Positions 25,493 to 34,856 are shown, numbered from the stretch's first letter. The stretch: 47,366 bases of DNA from Thermodesulfovibrionia bacterium (GCA_947259645.1 CAMYND010000014.1:1-47366), one strand, 5' to 3'. Notes: generated from the letters alone by a model not told the origin. A program made the numbers and translations.

Positions 25493-26596
25493 GTGAAATT
25501 GCAACAGGCTGTCGCTGAAATTGATCTTGCCGCCCTCTCTCATAATCTTGGCATTGCTCAAAAACGTGCCGGCAGCGCAGACATTCTCGCTGTTGTCAAG
25601 GCAGATGCGTACGGTCATGGAGCAAACACCCTTTCAAATCACCTTATCACCAGCGGTGCAGCCGCACTTGGAGTCGCATTCACCCATGAAGCCATAGCTC
25701 TCAGAGAATCAGGAATAACATGTCCGATTCTTGTTTTTTTTGACAGAGATAATATCAGGGAAATTATAGATTACAACCTCACTCCTGTTGTATTCGACGT
25801 AACCACAGCAGAGGCCCTGTCAAAAGAAGCCCGCAAAGCAAACCGTGATCTACCGATCCATATTAAGGTTGACACAGGCATGGGGCGCGTCGGGTTCTGC
25901 ATGGATAAAGCCAAAAAGGAGATACTGAATATTTCCCGGTTAAAAAATATCAGGCTCGAGGGCCTGATGAGCCATTTTTCTGAAGCTGACCTTGAGAATA
26001 AAGAGTTCGCAGAAAAGCAGGTCAGATCCTTTGTGAACCTGGTGAGCGAGTTGAAGCAAAAGAGCATCACCTTTAGATACCACCATATGTCCAATAGTGC
26101 AGCGATCCTGTCCATGCCTGATGCTCACTTTAATATGGTACGACCGGGCATAATGCTTTACGGTTATGGCGTCCCGGAAGGAAATGATCTCAAGCCTGTC
26201 TTGACCCTGAAAAGCACCATCGTTCTTCTAAAAAAGGTGCCCAAAGGGACTCCCATCAGTTATGGAAGAACCTTTATCACAAAAAAACCGAGTGTCATAG
26301 CAACTGTTCCCTTTGGTTATGCTGACGGGTACTGCAGAGCACTCTCAAACCAGGGTGAAGTCCTTATTTGCGGGAAACGTGTTCCCGTCATAGGGAGGGT
26401 CTGTATGGATACGATAATGATTGATGTAACTGAAATTGATAATATCGATTACCACTCAGAAGTAGTGCTCCTGGGGAAACAGGGCAGAGAACAGATCACC
26501 GCTGATGAGATTGCGGCCAAAACAGACACTATCCCTTATGAAGTCCTGACTTCGATCGGCCAGAGAGTAAAAAGGGTGTACAGGAAAAGCGGTTAA
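25493..26596 (+). CDS. alr: alanine racemase
   Basis: Alr interconverts L- and D-alanine for peptidoglycan. The 367-residue PLP enzyme has the catalytic lysine in AVVKADAYGHGA, VDTGMGRVG, MSHFSEAD, HMSNSAA, RPGIMLYGY, SYGRTFI, and near the C-terminus the second catalytic tyrosine region GRVCMDTIMIDV. The start is a GTG immediately after the tatA stop, so the two are translationally coupled. It ends convergently with the STAND-like gene. Confidence 0.96.
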   Translation: MKLQQAVAEIDLAALSHNLGIAQKRAGSADILAVVKADAYGHGANTLSNHLITSGAAALGVAFTHEAIALRESGITCPILVFFDRDNIREIIDYNLTPVVFDVTTAEALSKEARKANRDLPIHIKVDTGMGRVGFCMDKAKKEILNISRLKNIRLEGLMSHFSEADLENKEFAEKQVRSFVNLVSELKQKSITFRYHHMSNSAAILSMPDAHFNMVRPGIMLYGYGVPEGNDLKPVLTLKSTIVLLKKVPKGTPISYGRTFITKKPSVIATVPFGYADGYCRALSNQGEVLICGKRVPVIGRVCMDTIMIDVTEIDNIDYHSEVVLLGKQGREQITADEIAAKTDTIPYEVLTSIGQRVKRVYRKSG

Positions 26597-26642
26597 GGCT
26601 TGGTTCAGAGCAGTCAGGCACGCAACACTACTTTGGATACTG

Positions 26643-28277
26643 CTATGGGACAGAGACAACATCTTTGTTGATCTTCTTGATCATTTGTATCCGGGTTCCA
26701 TTCATGGTTTTCTCAAATTTCATATCATCAAGATAAATTCTGACACGGCCGCTCTCATTTTCCAGGGTTTTACGGTCAACCAGCAGATCTGCAATCTCTA
26801 TAGAAAAGATTCCCTCTGCACATATGAACTTGAGATCATACCTGTCTGCGAAAACCTGCTTGTTCTCCAGAACGCCTGCAAAGAGTTCAGCCATTGCCAC
26901 CTGAAGTTTTCCGGTGATCTCTGACGGGATATTGTAATGAAGAGCAGCCTGCTTCAGTAAGTTAACAGCAACAGACTCAGCCCCGGAGTTCGCCGGTATC
27001 GAGAGGTCGAATGAGGGAATTGAAACAACACGTGGCCGGTCGGGTTGCCTTTTTAGAATCAGCTCTCTGATACTGCTCACTGGTTTCATCTCGACTTCCT
27101 TGTAGTACAGAACCTTTATGACATCAGTTAACAGTTTATCATTAACCATTCCGATTGTGCTGAACCCTGTTTCAATAGTGCCTGATGCCTCAAGCATATG
27201 CATAATGCTATCGAGTTTCTCAGACTCAATAGCCAGTTTCTCAGACAGGGCCAGAAAGTCAGGGGCACTGTCCCGGCTGCACATACTGTACAGGAGCTGC
27301 AGAGACGGCTTTCTCAACTCAAATTGAGATATAGAGGATTTCAGCTGTGATGTCCAGTACGTGGCAATATTACCTGTTTCAACCTCTTTCATGTAGACTT
27401 TCCAGAAATCATCTTCAGTCAATGTCCTGCATGTATGTCTGGCTGTCTGCATAAAGCTCTTCAGGTAAAAAGGATTACCGTTAAACATACTGATCTTTTG
27501 AGTCATATCCAGCTCAATATTCACATTCAGCATGTCGCCAAGCAGCTTGAAGAGCAACAGGCTTTCATGAGTTTCCAGACCCTGCAGATTCATCTGTTCA
27601 AATCTGGAACCGGTTGATGATTCTTCATGGAATATATTCTGGAGTTCAAACCGGGACCCGGAAATAATATGCGGTGTGTTATGGGAAGAGACCGGCCTTT
27701 CAAGATACATCCACAAATTACCTGAAGCGCCTTCTGTGTTATGATCAAAAAGATTTTTTATCTTATGAAAATCATCAATTATGGAAACAACAGCCGTGCC
27801 TGAGTTCATAAAACTCGTATAGGGTGCGTTAAGAGCAGAGGAAAACATTCTGACTGTTTCGCCTTCCTCCTTTAATTTCATGAACCTGTCTATAATGTCG
27901 GCAGCCCATTGGAGCCCGCGCTTTTCAGCAAGTGACCTGAGGTCTCTCAATGAGTATATCCCGTTATAAATCAATGAAGCATCCTTATCGAGAAAGGCGA
28001 GGCACTGCAGAATAAAGCTCCTCAGGTAGTCCCGCGAGAAATCTTCAAGGGTCGCATAGGTTTTAACAGTATAGAAAAAAGGAATGGCATCACGCTGGAG
28101 GTTAAAAAGGCGGTTGTATACATGCTTGAGAAGCTCTGTTTTGCCAACCCCTCTTCTTCCATAGAGGAGAATGCTGTTTGCGTCTCCTGTCGCGGCCTCC
28201 GCTGCCAGTCCCTGAAGACCTTCAAGCTCTTCATTTCTACCAAGAAAATTTTTTGTGGTTAATTCCTTGAATGGCAT
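26643..28277 (-). CDS. P-loop ATPase fused to an RsbW-like (anti-sigma kinase fold) domain
   Basis: A 544-residue protein. The N-terminal part is an AAA/STAND-like ATPase: Walker A GRRGVGKT at about 40-47 and Walker B VVSIIDDF at about 163-170, followed by a helical region. From about 423 the sequence looks like the serine/anti-sigma kinase family (RsbW, HATPase_c_2): FDLSIPANSGAESV, then a helix with VAMAELFAGVLEN in the place of the E-N ATP box, and the ending DDMKFEKTMNGTRIQMIKK. The glycine boxes are degenerate, so kinase activity is uncertain. AGGGG precedes the ATG. It lies 120 bp after the PocR-GGDEF gene on the same strand, suggesting a shared signalling module. Confidence 0.8.
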   Translation of the reverse strand: MPFKELTTKNFLGRNEELEGLQGLAAEAATGDANSILLYGRRGVGKTELLKHVYNRLFNLQRDAIPFFYTVKTYATLEDFSRDYLRSFILQCLAFLDKDASLIYNGIYSLRDLRSLAEKRGLQWAADIIDRFMKLKEEGETVRMFSSALNAPYTSFMNSGTAVVSIIDDFHKIKNLFDHNTEGASGNLWMYLERPVSSHNTPHIISGSRFELQNIFHEESSTGSRFEQMNLQGLETHESLLLFKLLGDMLNVNIELDMTQKISMFNGNPFYLKSFMQTARHTCRTLTEDDFWKVYMKEVETGNIATYWTSQLKSSISQFELRKPSLQLLYSMCSRDSAPDFLALSEKLAIESEKLDSIMHMLEASGTIETGFSTIGMVNDKLLTDVIKVLYYKEVEMKPVSSIRELILKRQPDRPRVVSIPSFDLSIPANSGAESVAVNLLKQAALHYNIPSEITGKLQVAMAELFAGVLENKQVFADRYDLKFICAEGIFSIEIADLLVDRKTLENESGRVRIYLDDMKFEKTMNGTRIQMIKKINKDVVSVP

Positions 28278-28397
28278 AGTATAGTTTCCCCTGTCGTACT
28301 GGCTAATGTATAGAACTGCTAAATGGTTGTGTGAATAAGAAAGAAAAGTAAAAAATTTATGAAAAAATGGAACGCGTTAATCGCTGAATAATCTGCA

Positions 28398-30512
28398 TCA
28401 AAGGTAGACTACTCTGTTACCGCCAGCCTTTTTAGCAAGATACAGCGCCTGATCAGTCTTCTCGATAAGTTCCATGATCGAGTTCGCATCATCAGGAAAA
28501 GTAGCGAGCCCCATACTGACACTTAAGGGCATATCAACATCATATCGGCCCAGTGAATCATCTATTTTCTCCTTGAGACGATTTGTAATCTGTATTGCGT
28601 CATCTTTCGATGTCTGCGGGAAAATGGCGACAAACTCGTCCCCGCCAAAACGCGCGGCAATATCAATAGTTCGCAGAGACTGTTCAAGAGTCCGGGCAAG
28701 ATCCCGTATGAGGTTATCTCCTGGAATATGACCGTATGTATCATTATATTCCTTGAATTTATCCAAATCAAGCATCATAAAACTGAAGGGATGCTTGTAC
28801 CTGTTGAACCGTGTAATTTCTTCTGATAACCTTCTGTTGAGATATCGTCTATTATAAATACCTGTCAGAGGGTCAGTTATGGACAGTTTCTGCAGATCTT
28901 TCGCACGGTCATACAGCAGAGTTCTCTCGATCACAATCGCTGCACTGTTCATAATTGACTGGACCAGATTCAGATCATCTTCAGTAAAAGCGGTGCCTTT
29001 TATCTTGTCTGATATATTCATGACCCCCTTTAACCTGTCCTCAAGCATTATCGGTACACTGATAAATGATTTTGTTTTATACCGTTCCCTGCTTCCCTGT
29101 TTGATCCTGGCATCCTGCTCAATATCTTTTACCAGAAGGGGGCCGCCGCTCTCGATTACCTGACCGGCTATGCTGTTATGCATTTTAAGCCTCATTTTTT
29201 CTTTCACCGTACCGTCAATACACTTTCTGGCCTCAACGATGAGCTCAGAGGTTTCAGGGTCCATAATCATGAGAGAACCCTGCTCAGCTTCGAGGAGCTG
29301 TAAAGATTTATTCAGGAGCGTATTGAGAAGGCTGTCCTTATCCAGAATGTTACTGAGGCTCTGTGAAAATTCGCTGAGAGAGGACATCCTGCTGTCTTCC
29401 TTGATGCTGGGCACCGCATGTGTACGGAGATGCTGGTTCTCAAGGTTTAACTGTACATAATCTCTGAAGGAGGCCATAATCCTCAGATCGTCGCTCGAAA
29501 ATTTTCTATTATAGATTCCGATAATACCCTGAATGGAGCCTTCCGTAAATATAGGGAAGAAATATGCTGACTTAATCTCGCCAAGAGGCACTGCACTTAT
29601 TATCGTGCCGGGATTTTCAGAGAAATATACAGATTTTGTTTGTTTCATTTCATGAATGACCTGACTATCGTTATCCAGCGACAACTCCATAATAGTATCC
29701 TTGTGTTCTCCGGTAGCATATACGGTCTTGTATTTGAAGCTGCTTTTGCTCTGAAGCAGGAATGAAGCCGAAGTCGAACCGAAGACAAACTCAATGGTAT
29801 CCATGATGTAGCGGTACATCAGCTCCGGGTTCTTTGATAATGTTCCGAAGGTCTGGCTGTCAAAGAGAGCTGTCATCCGGACAAGCTTTTCCTCAACCAT
29901 GGATCTCTCTTCCGTACTGCTTAACATGCGCGTCACCGTGAAACAGACATATCGTGCTATGGATTTCAGGTAATCATCCTGCACAAAGCTCAAGGGTACT
30001 GCTTGAGGTATTTCAGACAGGTTATTGTCTCGCGCCAGTTTCAGAAATTGCAGCAGGTCATCATAGGAAGAAAAGTTGCCTCTTCCCACAACAACAACCT
30101 TCTCACCAGAACGCTCGACCTGAAATGCGAAGTTTGCCAGTCCAGCCTTGCACTTGTACATAAGAGGTTCATCTGATGAAAGGGACTCAAACATTTCCTT
30201 GTTACAGGTATCGGGGCATGAGATAATTTCCAGGTTCGCTGACCTGAGAAATTCACAATATACCGGCTCTTTTGTCGCAGATATGGGTGATCCATCAACA
30301 GTATAGATCTCAAACTCGAAATTGACTGCGTCTGAGAGGCTCAGAAAATACTCACGCCACTCCTGCGATGACAGGAGCTCCTGCAGAGACATATCTTCTT
30401 TTGGGTTAGTATTCATCGGTACATTATTCTTAAGAGAATCATTAGTCAGGGAATCCTGGTGACCGTTTTCGTGTCGCTTTATAGAGCCATCTGCTTTGAG
30501 ATGATCAGTCAC
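28398..30512 (-). CDS. PocR-GAF-GAF-GGDEF diguanylate cyclase
   Basis: A 704-residue soluble signalling protein. Residues about 40-200 match the PocR sensory domain (QELLSSQEWREYFLSLSDAVNFEFEIYT, paired Cys in CPDTC, GRGNF). Next come two GAF-like regions (about 235-370 and 385-540, the second with SFISVPIMLEDRLKGVMNISD). A C-terminal GGDEF domain has DPLTGIYNRRYLN, the RTID I-site and FGGDEF, so c-di-GMP synthesis with product inhibition is expected. Two starts are possible: TTG at 30533, or GTG at 30512, which has AGGGAG close upstream; I chose the latter. PocR domains often sense small hydrocarbons or aldehydes, but the ligand here is unknown. Confidence 0.88.
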   Translation of the reverse strand: MTDHLKADGSIKRHENGHQDSLTNDSLKNNVPMNTNPKEDMSLQELLSSQEWREYFLSLSDAVNFEFEIYTVDGSPISATKEPVYCEFLRSANLEIISCPDTCNKEMFESLSSDEPLMYKCKAGLANFAFQVERSGEKVVVVGRGNFSSYDDLLQFLKLARDNNLSEIPQAVPLSFVQDDYLKSIARYVCFTVTRMLSSTEERSMVEEKLVRMTALFDSQTFGTLSKNPELMYRYIMDTIEFVFGSTSASFLLQSKSSFKYKTVYATGEHKDTIMELSLDNDSQVIHEMKQTKSVYFSENPGTIISAVPLGEIKSAYFFPIFTEGSIQGIIGIYNRKFSSDDLRIMASFRDYVQLNLENQHLRTHAVPSIKEDSRMSSLSEFSQSLSNILDKDSLLNTLLNKSLQLLEAEQGSLMIMDPETSELIVEARKCIDGTVKEKMRLKMHNSIAGQVIESGGPLLVKDIEQDARIKQGSRERYKTKSFISVPIMLEDRLKGVMNISDKIKGTAFTEDDLNLVQSIMNSAAIVIERTLLYDRAKDLQKLSITDPLTGIYNRRYLNRRLSEEITRFNRYKHPFSFMMLDLDKFKEYNDTYGHIPGDNLIRDLARTLEQSLRTIDIAARFGGDEFVAIFPQTSKDDAIQITNRLKEKIDDSLGRYDVDMPLSVSMGLATFPDDANSIMELIEKTDQALYLAKKAGGNRVVYL

Positions 30513-30725
30513 AAAACTCCCTGCCTTTAACAAAACGATATTGCAAATATCCAGCCAGCCTGTAACCCCTTGTAATTATGATGTTTTACTTTTCAGTTCC
30601 GGATTAATTGTAAAATCACCCGACATTTATATCTTAAGGTATCTATTAAAACACAATATTAACTTTAAATTCAAGCACTTTTTGATTGTAATTTATTTTT
30701 ACAAATGAAAAGGCAAACCTAAAGA

Positions 30726-30767
30726 TACGTACCACTTACCTTAATGAAACTGGCATTACGGTACGTA
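30726..30767. repeat. stem-loop downstream of aspA
   Basis: TACGTACC and GGTACGTA form an 8-bp perfect stem. Inside it TAATG pairs with CATTA around a 7-base loop, giving a two-part hairpin. It lies about 43 bases after the aspA stop on the minus strand and upstream of the PocR-GGDEF gene. No T-run follows, so it is not a classical terminator. The palindromic half-sites could also be a protein binding site. Confidence 0.35.
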
Positions 30768-30809
30768 CAAATGTTCGGAAAAAGAAAAGTCATTGTGGCA
30801 TGAAGGCAG

Positions 30810-32189
30810 TTATTTGCCGGTGAGTTTAGCAGGGTCAAGAACTCGATCCGCTTCTTTTTCGTCCAAAATCCCCTTCTCTACAACAAGACATTTAACCGTC
30901 TTTCCTGTCCGAAATGCTTCTTTTGATACTTCAGATGCTGACGCATATCCGATCAATGGATTCAGAGCTGTTGCCATGGCAAGCGTTGCGTTTGCATAAT
31001 CTCTGCATCTTTTTTTGTCCACCTTAATCCCTCTGACACACTTGTCATTAAAGGCGATGATACCATTGCTCAGTATTTCAAGGGAATCGAGAAGATTATA
31101 GGCGATCACTGGCATCATGACATTCAGTTCAAGCTGCGATGCCTGCGTTGCATAGGCAACAGCAGTATCGTTTCCAATAACCTGAAAACAGATCATGTTA
31201 AGCATTTCCGCCATAACCGGGTTTACCTTTCCGGGCATAATCGATGAGCCGGGCTGCACAGCCGGCAATGTAATTTCAGCAAACCCTGTTCTTGGTCCTG
31301 AACTGAGGAGACGAAAATCATTCGCTATTTTTGTCAGGGTAATAGCAACACCACGAAGTGCCGCGCTCAATTCAAGGGCAGGATTCACATTCTGTATCCC
31401 TTCGAAGGGATTCTCACAGCTCATAACCTTCATGCGGGTGAGCTTCTTTATCTCTCTGATTACATTCCCCTTAAAGCTCCGGTGTGCATTGATCCCCGTA
31501 CCCAGGGCATTGCCCCCGATCGGCAGTTTTAAAAGCGAGATAAACGAGTTTTTCACTCTCCCTATATCCTTTTCAACAGCCGTGCGATAACCGCCAAATT
31601 CCTGTCCCAGTCTCACAGGCACAGCATCCTGCATATGAGTTCGACCGGACTTGACAACTGAATCAAACTGCCTGGACTTTGCTGCCAGGGAATTCCGCAA
31701 TTTTCCAAGTGCCGGTATCAACTTACCTTTTACCATCTCAGCAGAGGAAATATACATGGCCGTAGGAATAGTATCATTCGTCGACTGGGCCATATTGACG
31801 TGATCATTTGGATTGACAATGCTGTAGTCACCTCGCGCGCCGCCCAGTAACTCAATGGACCTGTTCGCGATGACTTCATTCGCATTCATGTTCTGGGATG
31901 TACCGGCACCGGCCTGATATACATCTACAACAAAATCTCCGTCGTGTTCCCCTCTGATCACTTCCAGTGCTGCTTTTTCAATTGCCCTGAGCATCTTTTT
32001 GGAAATAAGGCCGAGGCTTCCATTTGCCCTGGCGGCAGCAAGTTTTACAATCCCCTGGGCCCTGATGAACTGCCTTGGCAACTTCCGCCCGCTTACCGGA
32101 AAGTTTAATAGGGCCCTCTTTGTCTGAATTCCGTAGTAAACATTATCAGGCAGTTCCATAGTCCCCATAGTATCTTTTTCTGTCCTCAC
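30810..32189 (-). CDS. aspA: aspartate ammonia-lyase (fumarase/aspartase superfamily)
   Basis: A 459-residue member of the fumarase/aspartase superfamily. Shared motifs are AGAGTSQNMNANEVIANR, the catalytic loop GSSIMPGKVNPVMAEM and SGRTHMQDAVPV. The N-terminus (YYGIQTKRALLNFPVSG) and NDFRLLSSGPRTGFAEI are more like aspartase than class II fumarase, so I favour L-aspartate to fumarate plus ammonia, with fumarase as the alternative. The start is placed at GTG 32189 (MRTEKDTMG), which has a perfect AGGAGG 6 bases upstream; the ATG five codons earlier would place the site inside the gene. Confidence 0.82.
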   Translation of the reverse strand: MRTEKDTMGTMELPDNVYYGIQTKRALLNFPVSGRKLPRQFIRAQGIVKLAAARANGSLGLISKKMLRAIEKAALEVIRGEHDGDFVVDVYQAGAGTSQNMNANEVIANRSIELLGGARGDYSIVNPNDHVNMAQSTNDTIPTAMYISSAEMVKGKLIPALGKLRNSLAAKSRQFDSVVKSGRTHMQDAVPVRLGQEFGGYRTAVEKDIGRVKNSFISLLKLPIGGNALGTGINAHRSFKGNVIREIKKLTRMKVMSCENPFEGIQNVNPALELSAALRGVAITLTKIANDFRLLSSGPRTGFAEITLPAVQPGSSIMPGKVNPVMAEMLNMICFQVIGNDTAVAYATQASQLELNVMMPVIAYNLLDSLEILSNGIIAFNDKCVRGIKVDKKRCRDYANATLAMATALNPLIGYASASEVSKEAFRTGKTVKCLVVEKGILDEKEADRVLDPAKLTGK

Positions 32190-32367
32190 CGTATGCCTCC
32201 TCATTCTCCTGAATGTCTTTAAGGATTAAAGTTTACCATAAGCAGCGATGAATTCAAAAAGAAAACATCCCATAATTCAACCATGAGAGATGTTGAAGAA
32301 TCAGTGGTTATGCCCTGTCTCCAGCTGAATATTCTTCTACTGACTTAACTGTTCAGCAACATGAATT

Positions 32368-32396
32368 TTGACAGCGAACAGGACATTAATTATAAT
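32368..32396 (+). promoter_or_regulatory. consensus sigma70 promoter, leaderless geometry, for the mgtC-like gene
   Basis: A perfect TTGACA (32368-32373), 17-bp spacer and perfect TATAAT (32391-32396) are followed by 7 bases and the ATG at 32404. The expected start of transcription is the A of that ATG. The -10 overlaps an in-frame upstream ATG at 32395, which therefore cannot be transcribed from this promoter. Confidence 0.8.
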
Positions 32397-32403
32397 GAAA
32401 GTC

Positions 32404-33078
32404 ATGATTCCCTATCCTGAAATAATACTCCGCCTCTGTCTCGGCGCTCTTCTCGGCGGAATTCTCGGCTTTGAACGGGAAGCGCACGGAAGGGCCGCAG
32501 GGTTCAGAACTCAGCTCATCGTCTGTTTAGCATCAGTACTGATAATGATTGTGTCAGAAAACTACTATTATTATCTCCACAACCAGGACGCTTCCCTGCG
32601 GATTGATCCTGCCAGGATTTCTGCGGGAGCCTTGATCGGCATCGGATTCCTCGGCGCCGGAGTAATCGTCAAAAGTGGTTACGCTGTCCGAGGATTAACA
32701 ACTGCGGCATCGATCTGGATAATCTCAGCGATAGGGCTTGCCATTGGCGGGGGACTGTACGTTGAAGGGCTGGTAACGTTCACTATTACGATTATAGCCC
32801 TGATGTTCCTCAGAAAATTAGAAAAAAGAATCAAAACCCTTCGCTATAAGGACCTGATTGTATCGGCCTCTGACGGGGAAGACATGGAAGAGATGATAGC
32901 CCTGATAATTGCCGATACAGGATTTCACATACACGCGGTTGACTACGAAACAAAACCGTCAACAGATGAAATTATTTATCGCTTCAGCATATCCTCGAGA
33001 GACAGAGATGCAAAACGCCGCCTGTTCCGTAAATTACTTGAAACAGATTCTGTCAATACAATAAGAATCTCGGGATAG
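32404..33078 (+). CDS. MgtC/SapB family membrane protein
   Basis: A 224-residue inner-membrane protein of the MgtC/SapB family. The N-terminal half has the conserved RLCLGALLGGILGFEREAHGRAAGFRTQ segment and four hydrophobic helices, with GALIGIGFLGAGVIVKSG, VRGLTTAASIWIISAIGLAIGGG between them. The C-terminal cytoplasmic region (about 150-224) is ACT-like in pattern. Members modulate Mg limitation or ATP synthase in pathogens; the role in other bacteria is unclear. The start is set by the consensus promoter, which begins transcription at this ATG. Confidence 0.88.
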   Translation: MIPYPEIILRLCLGALLGGILGFEREAHGRAAGFRTQLIVCLASVLIMIVSENYYYYLHNQDASLRIDPARISAGALIGIGFLGAGVIVKSGYAVRGLTTAASIWIISAIGLAIGGGLYVEGLVTFTITIIALMFLRKLEKRIKTLRYKDLIVSASDGEDMEEMIALIIADTGFHIHAVDYETKPSTDEIIYRFSISSRDRDAKRRLFRKLLETDSVNTIRISG

Positions 33079-33109
33079 ATGCACAGCAGATGATGGTAAA
33101 CGCAGGTAC

Positions 33110-34021
33110 TTAAGAATTTAAGAGTTTGTTAAAGGGGTAACGTCTGAGGAATCCCATAAACTGCTCAACTGTATGAGACGGTTCTTTCGCCTTGCGGTAA
33201 ACCATTGAAAAGTCTCTGACAAACTTTTCCTCTTTAAAGACCGCCTGTTTCAGAGATCCATACTTTGCTTCTTTTTTGGTCGCCCACCTGGACAGGATAG
33301 ATGTTCCGAGCCCTTCCTCCACAGCACCTTTGATAGATTCAGTGCTGCCCATCACCAGAGATATTTTCAGATTCTGCTGGGACATTCCATGCTTTGAAAG
33401 ATATTTTTCAATTGCCTGCCTGGTACCGGAACCCTCTTCTCTAAAGATGAGCGGTTCCTTTGAAAGTTCCATTATTGAAATAGAGGACTTCTTTGCGAGG
33501 TGATGATATGGTGATAATACGAGCACCATCTCATCGGGGATAAGCTTCTCTATCAGGAGTTTCTGTTTGTTAACATCTCCTTCGACAAGTCCGATATCAA
33601 CACTCCCGGCATTGAGAAAGTCAACTACAGCTTTTGTATTGCCAATATGAATATGAATTCCCACTTTGGGATACCTTCTCTTAAAGTCAGACACAACAGC
33701 AGGAATAACATAGTTGCCGATTGTTGAGCTGGCACCAACAGAAATAACCCCCTTAACCAGGCCCGTCACACCGCCAATTTCTTTTTCAGCGGAAGCATAA
33801 AGCCCGTTAATTTCCTTTGCGTATTTATAGAGCATTTCTCCTGCTTTGGTAAGTGTTATTACACAGCCCGACCGGTTGAACAGTTTTGTTCCGTACATTT
33901 CTTCAAGGGCTTGAATCTGGAGACTAACAGCAGGCTGGGTCAGGCGAATAATTTCAGACGCCCGGGAAAAACTTTTTGTTTCAGCGACTATGCAGAATAC
34001 TTTTAATTTGTGGTCATCCAT
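33110..34021 (-). CDS. LysR-type transcriptional regulator
   Basis: A 303-residue LTTR. The N-terminal winged helix-turn-helix reads FCIVAETKSFSRASEIIRLTQPAVSLQIQALEE, and the C-terminal effector domain contains ISVGASSTIGNYVIPAVV, SVDIGLVEGDV, FREEGSGTRQAIEKYL and VEEGLGTSILSRW. The C-terminal domain is CysB-like in pattern. Some LysR proteins of this type are annotated as associated with selenium metabolism, which would be interesting beside the selenoproteins, but I cannot assign it from sequence alone. It is convergent with mgtC (31 bp). A promoter with TTGACT lies upstream. Confidence 0.88.
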   Translation of the reverse strand: MDDHKLKVFCIVAETKSFSRASEIIRLTQPAVSLQIQALEEMYGTKLFNRSGCVITLTKAGEMLYKYAKEINGLYASAEKEIGGVTGLVKGVISVGASSTIGNYVIPAVVSDFKRRYPKVGIHIHIGNTKAVVDFLNAGSVDIGLVEGDVNKQKLLIEKLIPDEMVLVLSPYHHLAKKSSISIMELSKEPLIFREEGSGTRQAIEKYLSKHGMSQQNLKISLVMGSTESIKGAVEEGLGTSILSRWATKKEAKYGSLKQAVFKEEKFVRDFSMVYRKAKEPSHTVEQFMGFLRRYPFNKLLNS

Positions 34022-34031
34022 TAGATAAATA

Positions 34032-34061
34032 ATTCTACCGCACTAAAATATATAAAGTCAA
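34032..34061 (-). promoter_or_regulatory. promoter of the LysR gene, very short leader
   Basis: On the minus strand TTGACT (34061-34056), an 18-bp spacer and TAGAAT (34037-34032) precede the LysR ATG by 10 bases. The predicted leader is only 2-4 bases, and no Shine-Dalgarno is present. Confidence 0.5.
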
Positions 34062-34298
34062 TTCATCTCCTGAAAATAGCTGGCCTCAACTCAGAACGTT
34101 CATATCGGGGAAAGAGCGCTCAGATGCGCGCGCTAAACAGCGCATGAAACTGAAGGAAGAGAGTGGGTTGAACTCGTTATCCGAAAAAAATCGAGAGCAA
34201 AACAAAATCAACCTGGTATACATACATGTATTGAAAAAAAGCGCATCAAAATGTAAAATCTATCATCAAATTCTATAATAATGTATGGTGACTCTCTT

Positions 34299-34721
34299 AT
34301 GAAAAAGTTCTGTCTGGTTTTATTATTGATCGCGTTATCTGTCAGTTGCGGTAAAGATATTGTAAAGCCGTCTGATGACTCACGTGCAGCTACTGATGCA
34401 GTAGCAACGATTGAGATAATAAAGAATGCCTATGAGCTCAAGAATAAAGACACGCTGCAAAACCATGTTGAGTCAGAGCAGTTTGATAGAATCACGTCCG
34501 GCATGTTCTTTGACAGGGCTGAACTGACTTTTACCACCAGGCTGATTAAGATCACAGACGCAGCAGTTCTGGTCGATGTAAACTGGCAGGGCTCCTGGTG
34601 GATCGGCAGCAGCGGCAAGCTTGACAACAGGGGCACAGCTAACTTTGTATTGGATAATACCGCAAATAAGCTGAAAAACATAAATGGTGACAGCCCGTTT
34701 ATGATACCCGTGGCACGGTAG
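34299..34721 (+). CDS. small lipoprotein of unknown function
   Basis: A 140-residue predicted lipoprotein with signal and lipobox LSVSC (Cys17). The mature part is alpha/beta with IIKNAYELKNKDTLQNHVESEQFDRI, TFTTRLIKITDAAVLVDVNWQGSWW, and ends in a short NxxxKLKNINGDSPFMIPV. The pattern suggests a small NTF2-like or DUF4440-like fold, but I cannot name it. The start is the ATG at 34299; the earlier ATG at 34281 lacks a site and lies almost on a TATAAT. tRNA-Leu follows. Confidence 0.75.
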   Translation: MKKFCLVLLLIALSVSCGKDIVKPSDDSRAATDAVATIEIIKNAYELKNKDTLQNHVESEQFDRITSGMFFDRAELTFTTRLIKITDAAVLVDVNWQGSWWIGSSGKLDNRGTANFVLDNTANKLKNINGDSPFMIPVAR

Positions 34722-34769
34722 ACAGAGTATGACGGAATTTTCAGGTACAATCAGGGTATCATATTTGTA

Positions 34770-34856
34770 GCCGAAGTGGCGGAACTGGCAGACGCGCTAG
34801 GTTCAGGGTCTAGTGGAGATTTCTCTGTGGGGGTTCGAATCCCCCCTTCGGCACCA
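34770..34856 (+). tRNA. tRNA-Leu (anticodon CAG)
   Basis: An 87-base class II tRNA. The acceptor stem GCCGAAG pairs with CTTCGGC, followed by A and an encoded CCA. The anticodon stem closes a 7-base loop TTCAGGG with anticodon CAG. A long variable arm (GTGGAGATTTCTCTGT region) and T arm GGTTCGAATCC support tRNA-Leu. It stands after the small lipoprotein gene. Confidence 0.96.
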
